Source: JBIICI01 sp044238935 | GTDB lineage: Bacteria > Pseudomonadota > Alphaproteobacteria > Micavibrionales > Micavibrionaceae | NCBI GenBank assembly: GCA_044238935.1 | Contig: JBIICI010000016.1 | Span: 1-43,089 of the forward strand | Direction of reading: 5' to 3' | Length of the DNA stretch: 43,089 bases | In this document: positions 16,413 to 24,705 of the stretch, piece by piece | How the letters are laid out: each line of letters starts with the position of its first letter | Numbering within the stretch: the first letter of the stretch is position 1 | Notes under the pieces: generated by a model | The model's input: the letters and a program-made list of their open reading frames with translations, nothing else | The model's database searches: none | Told to the model about the DNA's origin: nothing | Made by a program: the position numbers and the translations under genes

Positions 16413-18368
16413 CTATTCTTTCGGATTAAAGGGGGCATAAGGGATCATTAAGGTAAATTCCGAACCCTTATCCAGATCTGAATGAACCAGAATTTGTCCA
16501 CCATGGCGTTGAATAATTTTTTGACAAATCGGTAAGCCAATGCCTGTTCCTGAATATTCAGATTGTTGCGTGTGTAATCGTTCAAACATTCCAAAAATTT
16601 TCTCAAATTGTGACGGGTCAATGCCGATGCCATTATCGGTGATTTTTAACATCCAATATTGGTTTTGACGTGTGCAGCTAATGTGGATGATGGGAGCAAT
16701 ATCTTTGCGGTGATATTTGATTGCATTTTCAATCAGATTAATCAAAACCCGATTTAAATGATCACCCGATGCCATAATGGTAGGTAAATCATGATAGATA
16801 AGCTCAGCGCCTGTTTGATCAATCATATTGGATAGGATAAATTCAATAATTTGCATTTGATCTTGCAGACAGGTGGGCTCAAAATTCATGATTGTGCGCT
16901 CTAATCGTGCATAGCTCAGCATATCTTCCAGTAAGATATTAATGTGATTGGTGCTGGCAATTGATTTTTGAATGTAATTTTTTGCAATATCATCCAAATG
17001 ATCACTATATCGGGCATCTAAGATTTCTAAAAACCCGCTAATGGATCGTAAGGGTTGTTTTAAATCATGCGATGCGATGGATGCAAAATTTTCTAATTCC
17101 TCATAAGACGCCCATAGCTTTTGTTCTAATGTTTTACGTTTTGTAATATCATGCAATGTCATATTGACCGCTTTGACCATCCCATATTCATCGGATTGTA
17201 TTTCTCCATGAACGGAAACCCATATATATTTTCCATCCATTGTTTTGATTTGTATATCTTCATGAAAGGTGGGTTCAATATATTGCGTTGGCTTGAACAA
17301 AGATTGGATGGAATCAAAATGATCCGCATGAATCATCAGTAAAAAATTCTGAATTGTATCGGGCAGCATGCGCTGATCTTTGGCATTGAGTAACGATAGG
17401 GCTGCGCCGCGCCATTCTAATTTTTGTGTTTGAGTATCAATATTTAAAATAGCCGTGCGCGCATTTTTGATGGCTTGCGTGTAAATCTGTGTTGTACTCA
17501 GGGCGTGTTTTAACTGTTCTTGTGATTGTATTGCGCGTCGTAAATAGGTTTGTAAGTGAGGTAAAACAGTGTTTTCTTGGGACTTCGAAAATCCTTTTGC
17601 AATCAGGGCAATGGGATTTTCCTCTTGAAAAAGATGAAGGGGCATAAATAAAATTGGGGTGTTTTCAGATTCTGGGGCATAAAATTTATTTTTTGCTTCC
17701 TTAAACTGCCCTAATGTTTTTGGCAAATCTTTTGGCAGATCTGAAATCATGTCTCCATTAAAATCACTAAACGGTTGCCAATTCTTATCATGCAGTATGT
17801 AAATGCCTAATTGGGGTGCCTTAAAAAATATTTTGATTTCCATTAAGATGCGCGATATTTTTTGATCAAAAGCAATGGATTCATCCAGTTCAATCATATC
17901 AAGTTTTGATAAAAACGATAAATAGGCAGTTTCAATATCGAACTGAGTCTTCTGATTAGATATTTCAGTGAATTGATCGGATTTATGGGAGGTTGTATAA
18001 TCACGAATTCTGAATAACGCCCCAAAAATCTTGTGTGTTTTATCTGTCCAAGGGACAATGTCGTAAGACAGATCGATAATGGCCTGATCACTGCGGATAG
18101 ACAGGATATTTCGGACAATATCTCCGTTTTGCAAAGATGCGTCTATACTCTCTTTTAAATCCGTTTGCTCTGTCAGAATGGATGGTAAAAATTCTGTGTC
18201 TGGATCAAATTCTGTGCCGCTTAAATCTCGAAAAAATAATGTCCATCCCTCATTAAAAAGAATAGATTTGCAGTGTGTATCAACAAAAATTGCGGGATAA
18301 GGGCTTTTTTCAATAAAGTTTAAAATTAAATCCCGACTTTCTTCGGATAATAGGGTCAGTTGCGTCAT
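16413..18368 (-). CDS. Soluble PAS/GAF-like sensor histidine kinase
   Basis: A 651-residue kinase with no obvious membrane helix, so probably cytoplasmic. Residues about 10-130 look like a PAS domain (SPYPAIFVDTHCKSILFNEGW). Residues about 150-290 look like a degenerate GAF domain (inference). Residues about 295-412 form a second PAS plus PAC (TMDGKYIWVSVHGE, then AVNMTLHDITKRK). The phospho-acceptor H434 lies in IASHDLKQPLRSISGFLEIL, and the ATPase part has LINLIENAIKY (N box), ITDNGIGIDPSQFEKIF (G1) and GTGIGLPICQKIIQRHGG (G2). The H-box with DLKQPLR is typical of the phytochrome-like HK subfamily. It should phosphorylate the Rcp1-like regulator that follows. Confidence 0.92.
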   Translation of the reverse strand: MTQLTLLSEESRDLILNFIEKSPYPAIFVDTHCKSILFNEGWTLFFRDLSGTEFDPDTEFLPSILTEQTDLKESIDASLQNGDIVRNILSIRSDQAIIDLSYDIVPWTDKTHKIFGALFRIRDYTTSHKSDQFTEISNQKTQFDIETAYLSFLSKLDMIELDESIAFDQKISRILMEIKIFFKAPQLGIYILHDKNWQPFSDFNGDMISDLPKDLPKTLGQFKEAKNKFYAPESENTPILFMPLHLFQEENPIALIAKGFSKSQENTVLPHLQTYLRRAIQSQEQLKHALSTTQIYTQAIKNARTAILNIDTQTQKLEWRGAALSLLNAKDQRMLPDTIQNFLLMIHADHFDSIQSLFKPTQYIEPTFHEDIQIKTMDGKYIWVSVHGEIQSDEYGMVKAVNMTLHDITKRKTLEQKLWASYEELENFASIASHDLKQPLRSISGFLEILDARYSDHLDDIAKNYIQKSIASTNHINILLEDMLSYARLERTIMNFEPTCLQDQMQIIEFILSNMIDQTGAELIYHDLPTIMASGDHLNRVLINLIENAIKYHRKDIAPIIHISCTRQNQYWMLKITDNGIGIDPSQFEKIFGMFERLHTQQSEYSGTGIGLPICQKIIQRHGGQILVHSDLDKGSEFTLMIPYAPFNPKE

Positions 18369-18419
18369 TTATCTGTCAATCAATGAATGAGTCTGTATCA
18401 TTTTGTAGGGTTATATCCT

Positions 18420-18440
18420 ATTCGATCATGTTTATCGAAT
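18420..18440. promoter_or_regulatory. Inverted repeat in the kinase-guaA divergent region
   Basis: ATTCGAT (18420-18426) and ATCGAAT (18434-18440) are perfect 7-bp arms around seven bases. The site lies 51 bases upstream of the kinase start and about 100 bases before guaA, so it could be an operator for either direction. No cognate regulator is identifiable, since the adjacent response regulator lacks a DNA-binding domain. Confidence 0.3.
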
Positions 18441-18543
18441 CGTTAATGTGTGAATAAATAAACCAAAGGTTGTTCGTATCTTTCGTAATTTTTTATAAAA
18501 AGAACTAGGCACAGACGTTCGAATCTCTTACATTTACTATATT

Positions 18544-20097
18544 ATGAAACATGAAAAAATACTAATTATTGATTTTGGCTCTCAAATTACGCAGCTTATT
18601 GCGCGGCGCTTGCGTGAAGCGGGTGTGTATTGTGAGATTTTTCCCTTTCAAAATGCCGTGTTGAACAGCATAGTTGCGTTTCAGCCGCAGGGCATTATTT
18701 TTTCTGGGGGGCCTGCATCGGTGATTGCGGAAGGGTCACCAACGATTGATCCTGCCATTTATGATCTGAATATCCCTATTTTTGGGATTTGCTATGGACA
18801 ACAGCTGATGGCGAAGCAGCTTGATGGCGCTGTTGAATCAGATGGACGGGGTGAGTTTGGGAATGTCACGTTGAAAATTCAATCAGACTGCCCTTTATTC
18901 TCAGGTCTTTGGGAAGCAGGCACAGAGCAAACAGTCTGGATGAGCCATAGCGATAAAGTCACAAAATTACCTGATGGGTTTGTCAATTTAGCCTCCAGCG
19001 ACGGCGCACCTCTTGCGATTATGGCGCATGAGGCAAAGAAATTCTATGCCGTGCAATTCCATCCTGAGGCAACACACACCCCCGAAGGCGCCGCGCTGAT
19101 CCAGAATTTTGCCTATAAAATTTGCGGCCTATCGGGCGATTGGACAATGGATAATTTCTCCACCGAATCCATTGCGGCCATTCGCGCCCAAGTTGGGGAT
19201 AAAAAAGTGATTTGCGGATTATCTGGGGGCGTTGATTCTTCGGTGACTGCCGTATTGTTGCACAAAGCCATTGGCGATCAACTGACCTGTATTTATGTTG
19301 ATACAGGCCTGATGCGCACGGGGGAAAGCGAGCAAGTCGTTTCCTTGTTCCGTCATCATTATAATATCCCTTTAATCCACGAAGATGCCTCTGATCTTTT
19401 CTTATCAAAACTTGCAGGGATAAGTGATCCGGAGACAAAGCGCAAAATTATCGGCGGCTTATTTATCGATGTTTTCGAAGATTGCGCCAAGCGGATTGGT
19501 GGGGCAGATTTCTTAGCACAGGGCACATTATATCCTGATGTGATTGAAAGCGTGTCTTTAAGCGGTGATCACAGTGTGACGATCAAAAGCCATCATAATG
19601 TTGGTGGTTTGCCTGAACGCATGAATTTAAAATTAGTTGAGCCTTTGCGTGCGTTGTTTAAGGATGAAGTCCGTGTGCTGGGGCGTGCGCTGGGTATGCC
19701 AGATGATTTTATTTCCCGTCACCCTTTCCCTGGGCCGGGGTTGGCGATTCGCATTCCGGGGGAGATTACCCCTGAAAAACTCAATATTTTGCGTCAAGCC
19801 GATACCGTTTATTTAGATGAGATTCGTAAATCTGGCCTGTATAATGAGATTTGGCAGGCATTCGTTGTTTTACTGCCCGTGAAAAGTGTGGGGGTGATGG
19901 GTGATGCGCGTACTTATGATTACGTCTGTGCCTTGCGTGCCGTGACCTCAACAGATGGCATGACGGCTGATTATTACCCATTCCCGCATGATTTTTTAGG
20001 GCGCGTTGCCAATCGTATTATTAACGAAGTGCGCGGCATTAACCGTGTGACCTATGATATTACCAGCAAACCCCCTGGGACGATTGAGTGGGAATAA
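18544..20097 (+). CDS. guaA: GMP synthase (glutamine-hydrolysing)
   Basis: A 517-residue enzyme that converts XMP to GMP with ATP and glutamine. The class I amidotransferase domain (about 1-195) has the triad C83 (GICYGQQL), H173 and E175 (FHPEATHT). The ATP-pyrophosphatase domain has the P-loop SGGVDSS at 227-233. The C-terminal dimerisation domain ends in the conserved YDITSKPPGTIEWE. The start codon lacks a clear ribosome site. The next gene overlaps the stop by one base (TAATG). The usual partner guaB is not in the window. Confidence 0.98.
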   Translation: MKHEKILIIDFGSQITQLIARRLREAGVYCEIFPFQNAVLNSIVAFQPQGIIFSGGPASVIAEGSPTIDPAIYDLNIPIFGICYGQQLMAKQLDGAVESDGRGEFGNVTLKIQSDCPLFSGLWEAGTEQTVWMSHSDKVTKLPDGFVNLASSDGAPLAIMAHEAKKFYAVQFHPEATHTPEGAALIQNFAYKICGLSGDWTMDNFSTESIAAIRAQVGDKKVICGLSGGVDSSVTAVLLHKAIGDQLTCIYVDTGLMRTGESEQVVSLFRHHYNIPLIHEDASDLFLSKLAGISDPETKRKIIGGLFIDVFEDCAKRIGGADFLAQGTLYPDVIESVSLSGDHSVTIKSHHNVGGLPERMNLKLVEPLRALFKDEVRVLGRALGMPDDFISRHPFPGPGLAIRIPGEITPEKLNILRQADTVYLDEIRKSGLYNEIWQAFVVLLPVKSVGVMGDARTYDYVCALRAVTSTDGMTADYYPFPHDFLGRVANRIINEVRGINRVTYDITSKPPGTIEWE

Positions 20098-20810
20098 TGC
20101 CAGAATCTCTAAAATTCCCCTATCTATTTGTCTTGGCAGCAGGGCTGGGGACGCGTATGGGGGCTCTTACCAAGACAACACCAAAGCCGCTCTTATCCGT
20201 GCGCGGAAAACCTATTTTAGGGCATATTTTGGATAATGCGCTCAAGGCAGAGATCAAAGCAGTTGCGGTAAATATTTATCATTTAGGGGTTCAAATCACC
20301 GATTTTTTAGCCACCCAAACACAAATCCCCATTTATATTTATCCTGAAACGCAGCTTTTGGAAACGGGGGGCGGCGTGAAGGCTGCTATGCAGCAGGGTC
20401 TGGGTGACATTGTTCATCACAACCCTTTTTTTATCTGCAATGGCGATACGGTTTGGCATGATAAGCCCTCAGCGGATTATTCTGTGTTCCAATATATGGA
20501 ATCCGTATGGGATGTAGATAAAATGGATATTTTGCTGCTTTTAGCCCCTTTGGCGCACGGGCAAAAGCCTGATTATTATCAAGATACAGATGGGCGATTA
20601 ATCCGTACAAAACAAGGTGAATTGCATGATTTACCTGCTTTTTTCTTTATTGGACTGCGCCTTGTTTCCCCTCATATTTTTGATTACATTCCTAAGGATG
20701 CGTTTTCATTTCTGGAATATTTCGACAAAGCAGAATCTGAGAAACGTTTATATGGCGCCGTTTATCAGGGCGAATACAGCCATTATTCAACGGCTGAGGA
20801 TTTGTTATAA
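20097..20810 (+). CDS. Sugar-1-phosphate nucleotidyltransferase (MurU/HddC-like)
   Basis: A 237-residue GT-A-fold nucleotidyltransferase. LAAGLGTRMGALTKTTPKPLLSVRGKPIL (about residues 14-42 with this start) is the nucleotide-binding signature G-x-G-T-R-M and P-K-P-L. VNIYHLGVQITDFL, ETGGGVKAAM and ICNGDTVWHD supply the substrate and metal-binding positions. Size and motifs are closest to MurU (N-acetylmuramate-1-phosphate uridylyltransferase of cell-wall recycling), but mannose- or heptose-phosphate enzymes look similar. The neighbours usual for murU (an AmgK-like kinase and tsaE) are absent. I choose ATG 20097 because it overlaps the guaA stop; a GTG nine bases upstream is possible. Confidence 0.82.
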   Translation: MPESLKFPYLFVLAAGLGTRMGALTKTTPKPLLSVRGKPILGHILDNALKAEIKAVAVNIYHLGVQITDFLATQTQIPIYIYPETQLLETGGGVKAAMQQGLGDIVHHNPFFICNGDTVWHDKPSADYSVFQYMESVWDVDKMDILLLLAPLAHGQKPDYYQDTDGRLIRTKQGELHDLPAFFFIGLRLVSPHIFDYIPKDAFSFLEYFDKAESEKRLYGAVYQGEYSHYSTAEDLL

Positions 20811-20848
20811 AAAAACAGCGCCTTTAATTTAATAAAGACGCTGCTTTT
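20811..20848. terminator. Bidirectional intrinsic terminator
   Basis: CAGCGCCTTTA (20816-20826) pairs with TAAAGACGCTG (20833-20843) with one internal mismatch, flanked by an A-run on the left and TTTT on the right. It sits between the convergent nucleotidyltransferase and OmpA-family genes and can serve both. Confidence 0.8.
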
Positions 20849-20868
20849 GAAAAAATTCTGAAAGAAAC

Positions 20869-21804
20869 TTATTCGCTAAACATAATTTGAACGCGACGAT
20901 TCGCAGGCTCACGAACACCATCGGATGTTTCCACCAACAATTCGCTTTCTCCACGGCTTTCTAGGGTAATGCCTGTGCTAATACCGCGTTTGATTAAGGC
21001 GTCTTTGACAGATTGTGCGCGTTTCATGGCCAATTTATCATTATATTCATCGGATCCTGATGTGTCAGCATGGCCGATCAATTTAATGTTTTTCAATCCA
21101 CGAGCTTTAATTTCCTCAACAACAGAATTCAGAACGCTATCGCCACCACCTGCAACAGTGGATGAATCAAAGTCAAAGAAAACCAAATACATGGCGTCTT
21201 CGGCTTTTAACGGTGCGGAATTATCAACGGGTAAGGCTGTCACAGGCTCTAATGCAGGGGCAGGGGCTTCTTCTGTAACCGCAGGGGCTGGGCGTTGAAT
21301 TTTTGACTCAAGGGCTTTTAACGCATCAAAAAAGGCGGCTTTGCACTCTTGTGCTGTGTCTTCGCTGCCGACTTCTTCTTGCGCTTCAATCCAGCAATCA
21401 AATTTAGCTTGGGCAAAGGCGCTTTCTTGTGGGGCAATTTCACGACCACCAAGATCAAAAATCGTCAATAAACGTGAGCGACCATCGGACAGTTCTGCCA
21501 TCACACCTTGTTCTAAATTCCAATCACTGATGGGTTCAGGTGTAATTTTTTCACCGCGTGATGCAGCAAGTCCTTTACGAGCAAAATGAGCCGCATCAGG
21601 ATATTCACGCATGCCGCGTAAATCATTATCAACGAACGCTTGATATTCACCTGTTAAGCTTTGTGTAAACGGATCACCAGCAGGGGTCGCTGTATTTAGA
21701 GCATCAATTTCTTTTTGGCTTTGCCATGCGTTTGTGCACGCAGTTGTGGGCATGATAACCATTATTGATACGCCCAACAATAAAACTTTGCTTAACTTTG
21801 TCAT
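20869..21804 (-). CDS. OmpA-family peptidoglycan-binding lipoprotein
   Basis: A 311-residue outer-membrane lipoprotein candidate. The signal peptide KVLLLGVSIMVIMPTTAC ends in a lipobox with the lipidated Cys at about residue 23. Residues about 30-175 are an uncharacterised helical domain rich in acidic residues with two more Cys. A Pro/Ala linker (RPAPAVTEEAPAPALEPV) leads to the OmpA C-terminal domain (about 205-311). That domain has FFDFDSSTV, IGHADTSGSDEYNDKLAMKRA and GVREPANRRVQIMF, which binds the peptide of peptidoglycan. It resembles Pal or OmpA-type envelope tethers, but the unique N-terminal domain and lack of tol genes argue against Pal itself. Confidence 0.88.
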   Translation of the reverse strand: MTKLSKVLLLGVSIMVIMPTTACTNAWQSQKEIDALNTATPAGDPFTQSLTGEYQAFVDNDLRGMREYPDAAHFARKGLAASRGEKITPEPISDWNLEQGVMAELSDGRSRLLTIFDLGGREIAPQESAFAQAKFDCWIEAQEEVGSEDTAQECKAAFFDALKALESKIQRPAPAVTEEAPAPALEPVTALPVDNSAPLKAEDAMYLVFFDFDSSTVAGGGDSVLNSVVEEIKARGLKNIKLIGHADTSGSDEYNDKLAMKRAQSVKDALIKRGISTGITLESRGESELLVETSDGVREPANRRVQIMFSE

Positions 21805-22115
21805 TTGTGACCTCTAATTAAATCTGAAATATGCTGTTATTCTTAACCTGCGGACTTTGTTTTGTCAAAATAAAACTGCATATGATTGTTTTTATAGACG
21901 ATTTATATAAAAATCCACAGATTAATGTGGATAAATTAAGCAATAAAATAAGTGTTTTTATTTTTGTTCTAAAGTTCTTGACTCCTTTTATTTCTTTTCG
22001 TTATAACAGCACCTCAAATAAAATTTTTATATATTCGAGATAAATAATAAAACCCTTGGTTTTAATTTTTGTTTGATATTCTGTTTACATCAATCAAAGT
22101 GGGAAGATTATATAC
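21805..22115. other. AT-rich divergent intergenic region with promoter and DnaA-box-like inverted repeat
   Basis: This 311-base stretch separates the OmpA-family gene from the DJ-1-like gene. A plus-strand promoter is likely: TTGACT (21978-21983), 18 bases, TATAAC (22002-22007). An inverted repeat ATCCACA / TGTGGAT (21913-21932) contains one exact DnaA-box consensus on the minus strand (TGTGGATAA, 21926-21934). A 70-codon open frame at 21831-22043 has no coding character. I see nothing else. Confidence 0.45.
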
Positions 22116-22673
22116 ATGTCTTTTATGCCTGAAACACCTGTTTTTGCTTCAAATATTTTGGATGAGGCTGTTAATGATATGCTTAATGGTAAGCTATTGT
22201 TGGGACAGCGCGTGGCTGTGTTGGTTGCAAGTGGTGTTCAGGAATATGATATTGTAACGATTCAAAAACTTTTTATAAAAGCCGGCGCAACATTACGCAT
22301 GGTCAGCCCTGAACATAGTTTGATTAATACATGGCAGGTCAAAAATGGCCGTGGTGGATGGGGGCATAATTTTGCCGCCGATAAATCTTTGGCGGATGCG
22401 CTATCGGTGGATTATGATGCTTTGATTGTGCCTGCGGGAGCGTATCATGTGCAAAAATTAAAACTGACCGCCCATACGAATCGATTCATCAAAGGATTTT
22501 TGAATTTGAACAAACCCATCTTTTTAATGGATGAGGCTTGTTCCTTATTAGATGACCAATCCCATGATGCTGTTTTGTGCAATAATCCGCAAATGCGCAC
22601 AGAAAGCTGTGTCCGTATGATTACAAAATTAGCTGGATTAGATGATCATAATGCCCAGCAGCGTGTTGCATAG
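22116..22673 (+). CDS. DJ-1/PfpI-fold protein lacking the catalytic Cys
   Basis: A 185-residue protein with the DJ-1/PfpI (class I amidotransferase-like) fold. RVAVLVASGVQEYDIVTIQKLFIKAGATLRMVSP is the usual first strand-helix pair, and YDALIVPAGAY with RFIKGFLNLNKPIFLMD is the core around the nucleophile elbow. Where active members have I-C-H-G, this one reads MDEACSLL, so the nucleophile and His are missing. This resembles the C-terminal domain of large catalases (KatE/HPII), which also lacks the active site, but no catalase domain is upstream. The function is unknown. It lies three bases before the TauE/SafE gene, as though co-transcribed. Confidence 0.72.
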   Translation: MSFMPETPVFASNILDEAVNDMLNGKLLLGQRVAVLVASGVQEYDIVTIQKLFIKAGATLRMVSPEHSLINTWQVKNGRGGWGHNFAADKSLADALSVDYDALIVPAGAYHVQKLKLTAHTNRFIKGFLNLNKPIFLMDEACSLLDDQSHDAVLCNNPQMRTESCVRMITKLAGLDDHNAQQRVA

Positions 22674-22676
22674 CAA

Positions 22677-23474
22677 ATGATTGATTTCCTATTTTTAGGC
22701 ATCGCATCGGCATTTGCTTCTGCGTTAAATGCGGTGGCAGGTGGTGGCACTTTTGTTCTTTTTCCGGCTCTGTTAAGTTTGGGTGTGCCGGCAATTTCTG
22801 CCAACGCAACCTGTAGCGTTTCAATATGCGCAGGTAGTTTTGCAAGTTCCTTTGCTTACAGAAACGAAGTCATCCAAAGTAAATCGCTTTTATTATATTT
22901 TTGTATCCTTACTTTTATAGGTGGGGGGGTTGGCGCGTTATTATTGGTCAATTTGTCCAACAGGCAGTTTGAATTTATGATCCCTTGGTTGCTGTTGATA
23001 GCAGCCTTGGTTTTTACGGGCAGAGACTATTTGCAAAAAATAACAAAATCCATTTCGGTTTTTAATAGCGATCCTAAGCACGGTCAAGCCTTTCTAAAAA
23101 TTGCTTTTTGCGGATTATTGCAATTTTTTATTGCGATTTACGGAGGATTCTTTGGTGCTGGAATGGGCTTCATGATGTTGGCAATGCTGCAAGTTTTTGG
23201 GATGCAAGATACGCATCAAATGAATGCTTTTAGATCAATTTTAGGGGTTTTTGTCAATTTAACGGCGATCACAGTTTTTATTTTTTCAGGATTAATTTAT
23301 TGGAATCATGTGCTTATTATGATTTTATGTTGTATCGTCGGCGGATATTGGGGAAGCCGATTGGCGCTCAAATTTCCGGCGGATTATATCAGAAAATTAG
23401 TGATTGCAATTGCGTGGTTTATGACTATTTTGTATTTCTACAAATTTTATGGGTCAATATTTTATGCGCGCTGA
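22677..23474 (+). CDS. TauE/SafE (TSUP) family membrane permease
   Basis: A 265-residue polytopic protein with about eight transmembrane helices. It has the family's first repeat motif NAVAGGGTFVLFPALLSLGVP at residues 18-38 and the second, FFGAGMGFMMLAML, at about 160, reflecting the internal duplication of the family. TSUP proteins export sulfite, sulfoacetate or related organosulfur anions; the substrate here is unknown. Its stop (23472-23474) overlaps the prfB start by 11 bases, so prfB is probably translated from the same mRNA. A DJ-1-like gene precedes it. Confidence 0.88.
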   Translation: MIDFLFLGIASAFASALNAVAGGGTFVLFPALLSLGVPAISANATCSVSICAGSFASSFAYRNEVIQSKSLLLYFCILTFIGGGVGALLLVNLSNRQFEFMIPWLLLIAALVFTGRDYLQKITKSISVFNSDPKHGQAFLKIAFCGLLQFFIAIYGGFFGAGMGFMMLAMLQVFGMQDTHQMNAFRSILGVFVNLTAITVFIFSGLIYWNHVLIMILCCIVGGYWGSRLALKFPADYIRKLVIAIAWFMTILYFYKFYGSIFYAR

Positions 23475-24577
23475 AACCGAATCAATGATCAATGCTATCC
23501 GTGAGTCCATCGTTTTATTACGGAGGTTTCTTTGACTGGGATAATGCCCTGTTAAAGCTGGAGGAATTAAACGCGCTATCCGAAGATCCCGATTTGTGGA
23601 ATGATGCTGATAAAGCCCAAAAATTGATGAAGGAACGCAATGGTTTAGCTGCCAAAATCGATATGGTGCGCGGCATTGAACAAGAATTGCAAGATAATAT
23701 CGAACTGATCGAATTGGCGGAAATGGAAGGGGATCAGTCCGTTTTGAATGAGGCTGAATCCGCCTTAAAATCCCTCAAAGACCAAACAGATCGCCAGCAA
23801 CTGCATAATTTACTCTCAGGCGAAGCTGATCATTGTTCCGCCTATCTGGAAATCAATGCAGGGGCAGGCGGCACGGAATCCCAAGATTGGGCAAGCATGC
23901 TGATGCGCCAATATATGCGCTGGGCACAGCGCAAGGGCTATGTTTTATCCGTGATGGATCGCCATGATGGGGAGGAGGCAGGGATAAAATCCGTGTCCTT
24001 AAAAATTGAGGGCGACATGGCCTATGGGTGGTTGCGCGCCGAAAATGGCGTACATCGTTTGGTGCGTATATCGCCCTTTGATTCCAATGCGAAACGTCAT
24101 ACCAGCTTTGCATCAATCTCTGTGTCACCTGTCATTGATGATACGATTGAGGTCGTGGTTGAGGACAAAGATTTACGCATTGATACCTATCGTTCCCAAG
24201 GGGCAGGGGGGCAGCACGTCAATACCACGGATAGTGCGGTACGGATCACGCATATTCCCACAGGCATCGTTGCCGCATGCCAAAGCGGGCGGTCACAACA
24301 TCAAAACAAAGATTTAGCGATGTCCATGCTGCGTGCCCGTTTATATGAGGCCGAAGTGCAACGTCGTGAGCAAGAAAAAGCCAAGGCGCACGGCATGAAA
24401 ACCGATATTGGTTGGGGGCATCAAATCAGATCATATGTCCTGCACCCCTATCAAATGGTCAAGGATTTACGCACGAATTTTGAAACCAGCAACACATCAG
24501 GCGTGATGGACGGTGATATTGACGGATTCCTTGAGGCGTATTTGTCCTTTATGCAGGGTAACGCTTCAGAATCTTAA
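23464..24577 (+). CDS. prfB: Peptide chain release factor 2, with programmed +1 frameshift
   Basis: RF2 recognises UGA and UAA and releases the finished peptide. The gene opens at ATG 23464 (MRAETESMIN) and reads 23 codons to CTT TGA (23530-23535). The ribosome must shift +1 at CTT-T, so translation continues from GAC at 23534, giving 370 residues. The frameshift signal is the classic one: an internal GGAGG (23522-23526) three bases before CTT TGA C. SPF (203-205, stop-codon recognition) and GGQ (248-250, peptidyl hydrolysis) are present. RF2 controls its own level, because low RF2 leaves the in-frame UGA undecoded and favours shifting. A reader that does not model the shift would wrongly start at ATG 23492 in the other frame. 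Confidence 0.97.
23521..23536 (+). promoter_or_regulatory. prfB programmed +1 frameshift site
   Basis: CGGAGG (23521-23526), TTT, CTT (slippery codon, 23530-23532), TGA (23533-23535), C. The internal Shine-Dalgarno sequence at three bases before the slippery codon and the poor UGA-C context are the known stimulators of RF2 frameshifting. Confidence 0.95.
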
Positions 24578-24656
24578 AGAATCATTAAGGAATACATGAT
24601 TCAATGGGCTTTACAAATAAGGCTTTGCAAAAAATATTTTTGTGATATTCTCTATT

Positions 24657-24677
24657 TTATCCACAGCTTTATCCACA
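24657..24677 (+). promoter_or_regulatory. Two tandem exact DnaA-box sequences
   Basis: TTATCCACA occurs at 24657-24665 and again at 24669-24677, separated by three bases, so the repeats lie about one helical turn apart on the same face. They lie 28 bases before the giant coiled-coil gene, next to an AT-rich stretch (24630-24656). This could be DnaA-dependent transcriptional control or part of an origin-like element. Confidence 0.5.
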
Positions 24678-24705
24678 ATTTTGTTGCAGGAATGATTCGT
24701 CTTCG

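Noticed and set aside
21831..22043. 70-codon open frame in the OmpA/DJ-1 intergenic gap
   Set aside because: No ribosome site, hydrophobic low-complexity translation and promoter elements running through it.
21805..22115. Complete oriC
   Set aside because: Only one exact and one degenerate DnaA box; no box cluster, and gene neighbours are not the usual origin neighbours.
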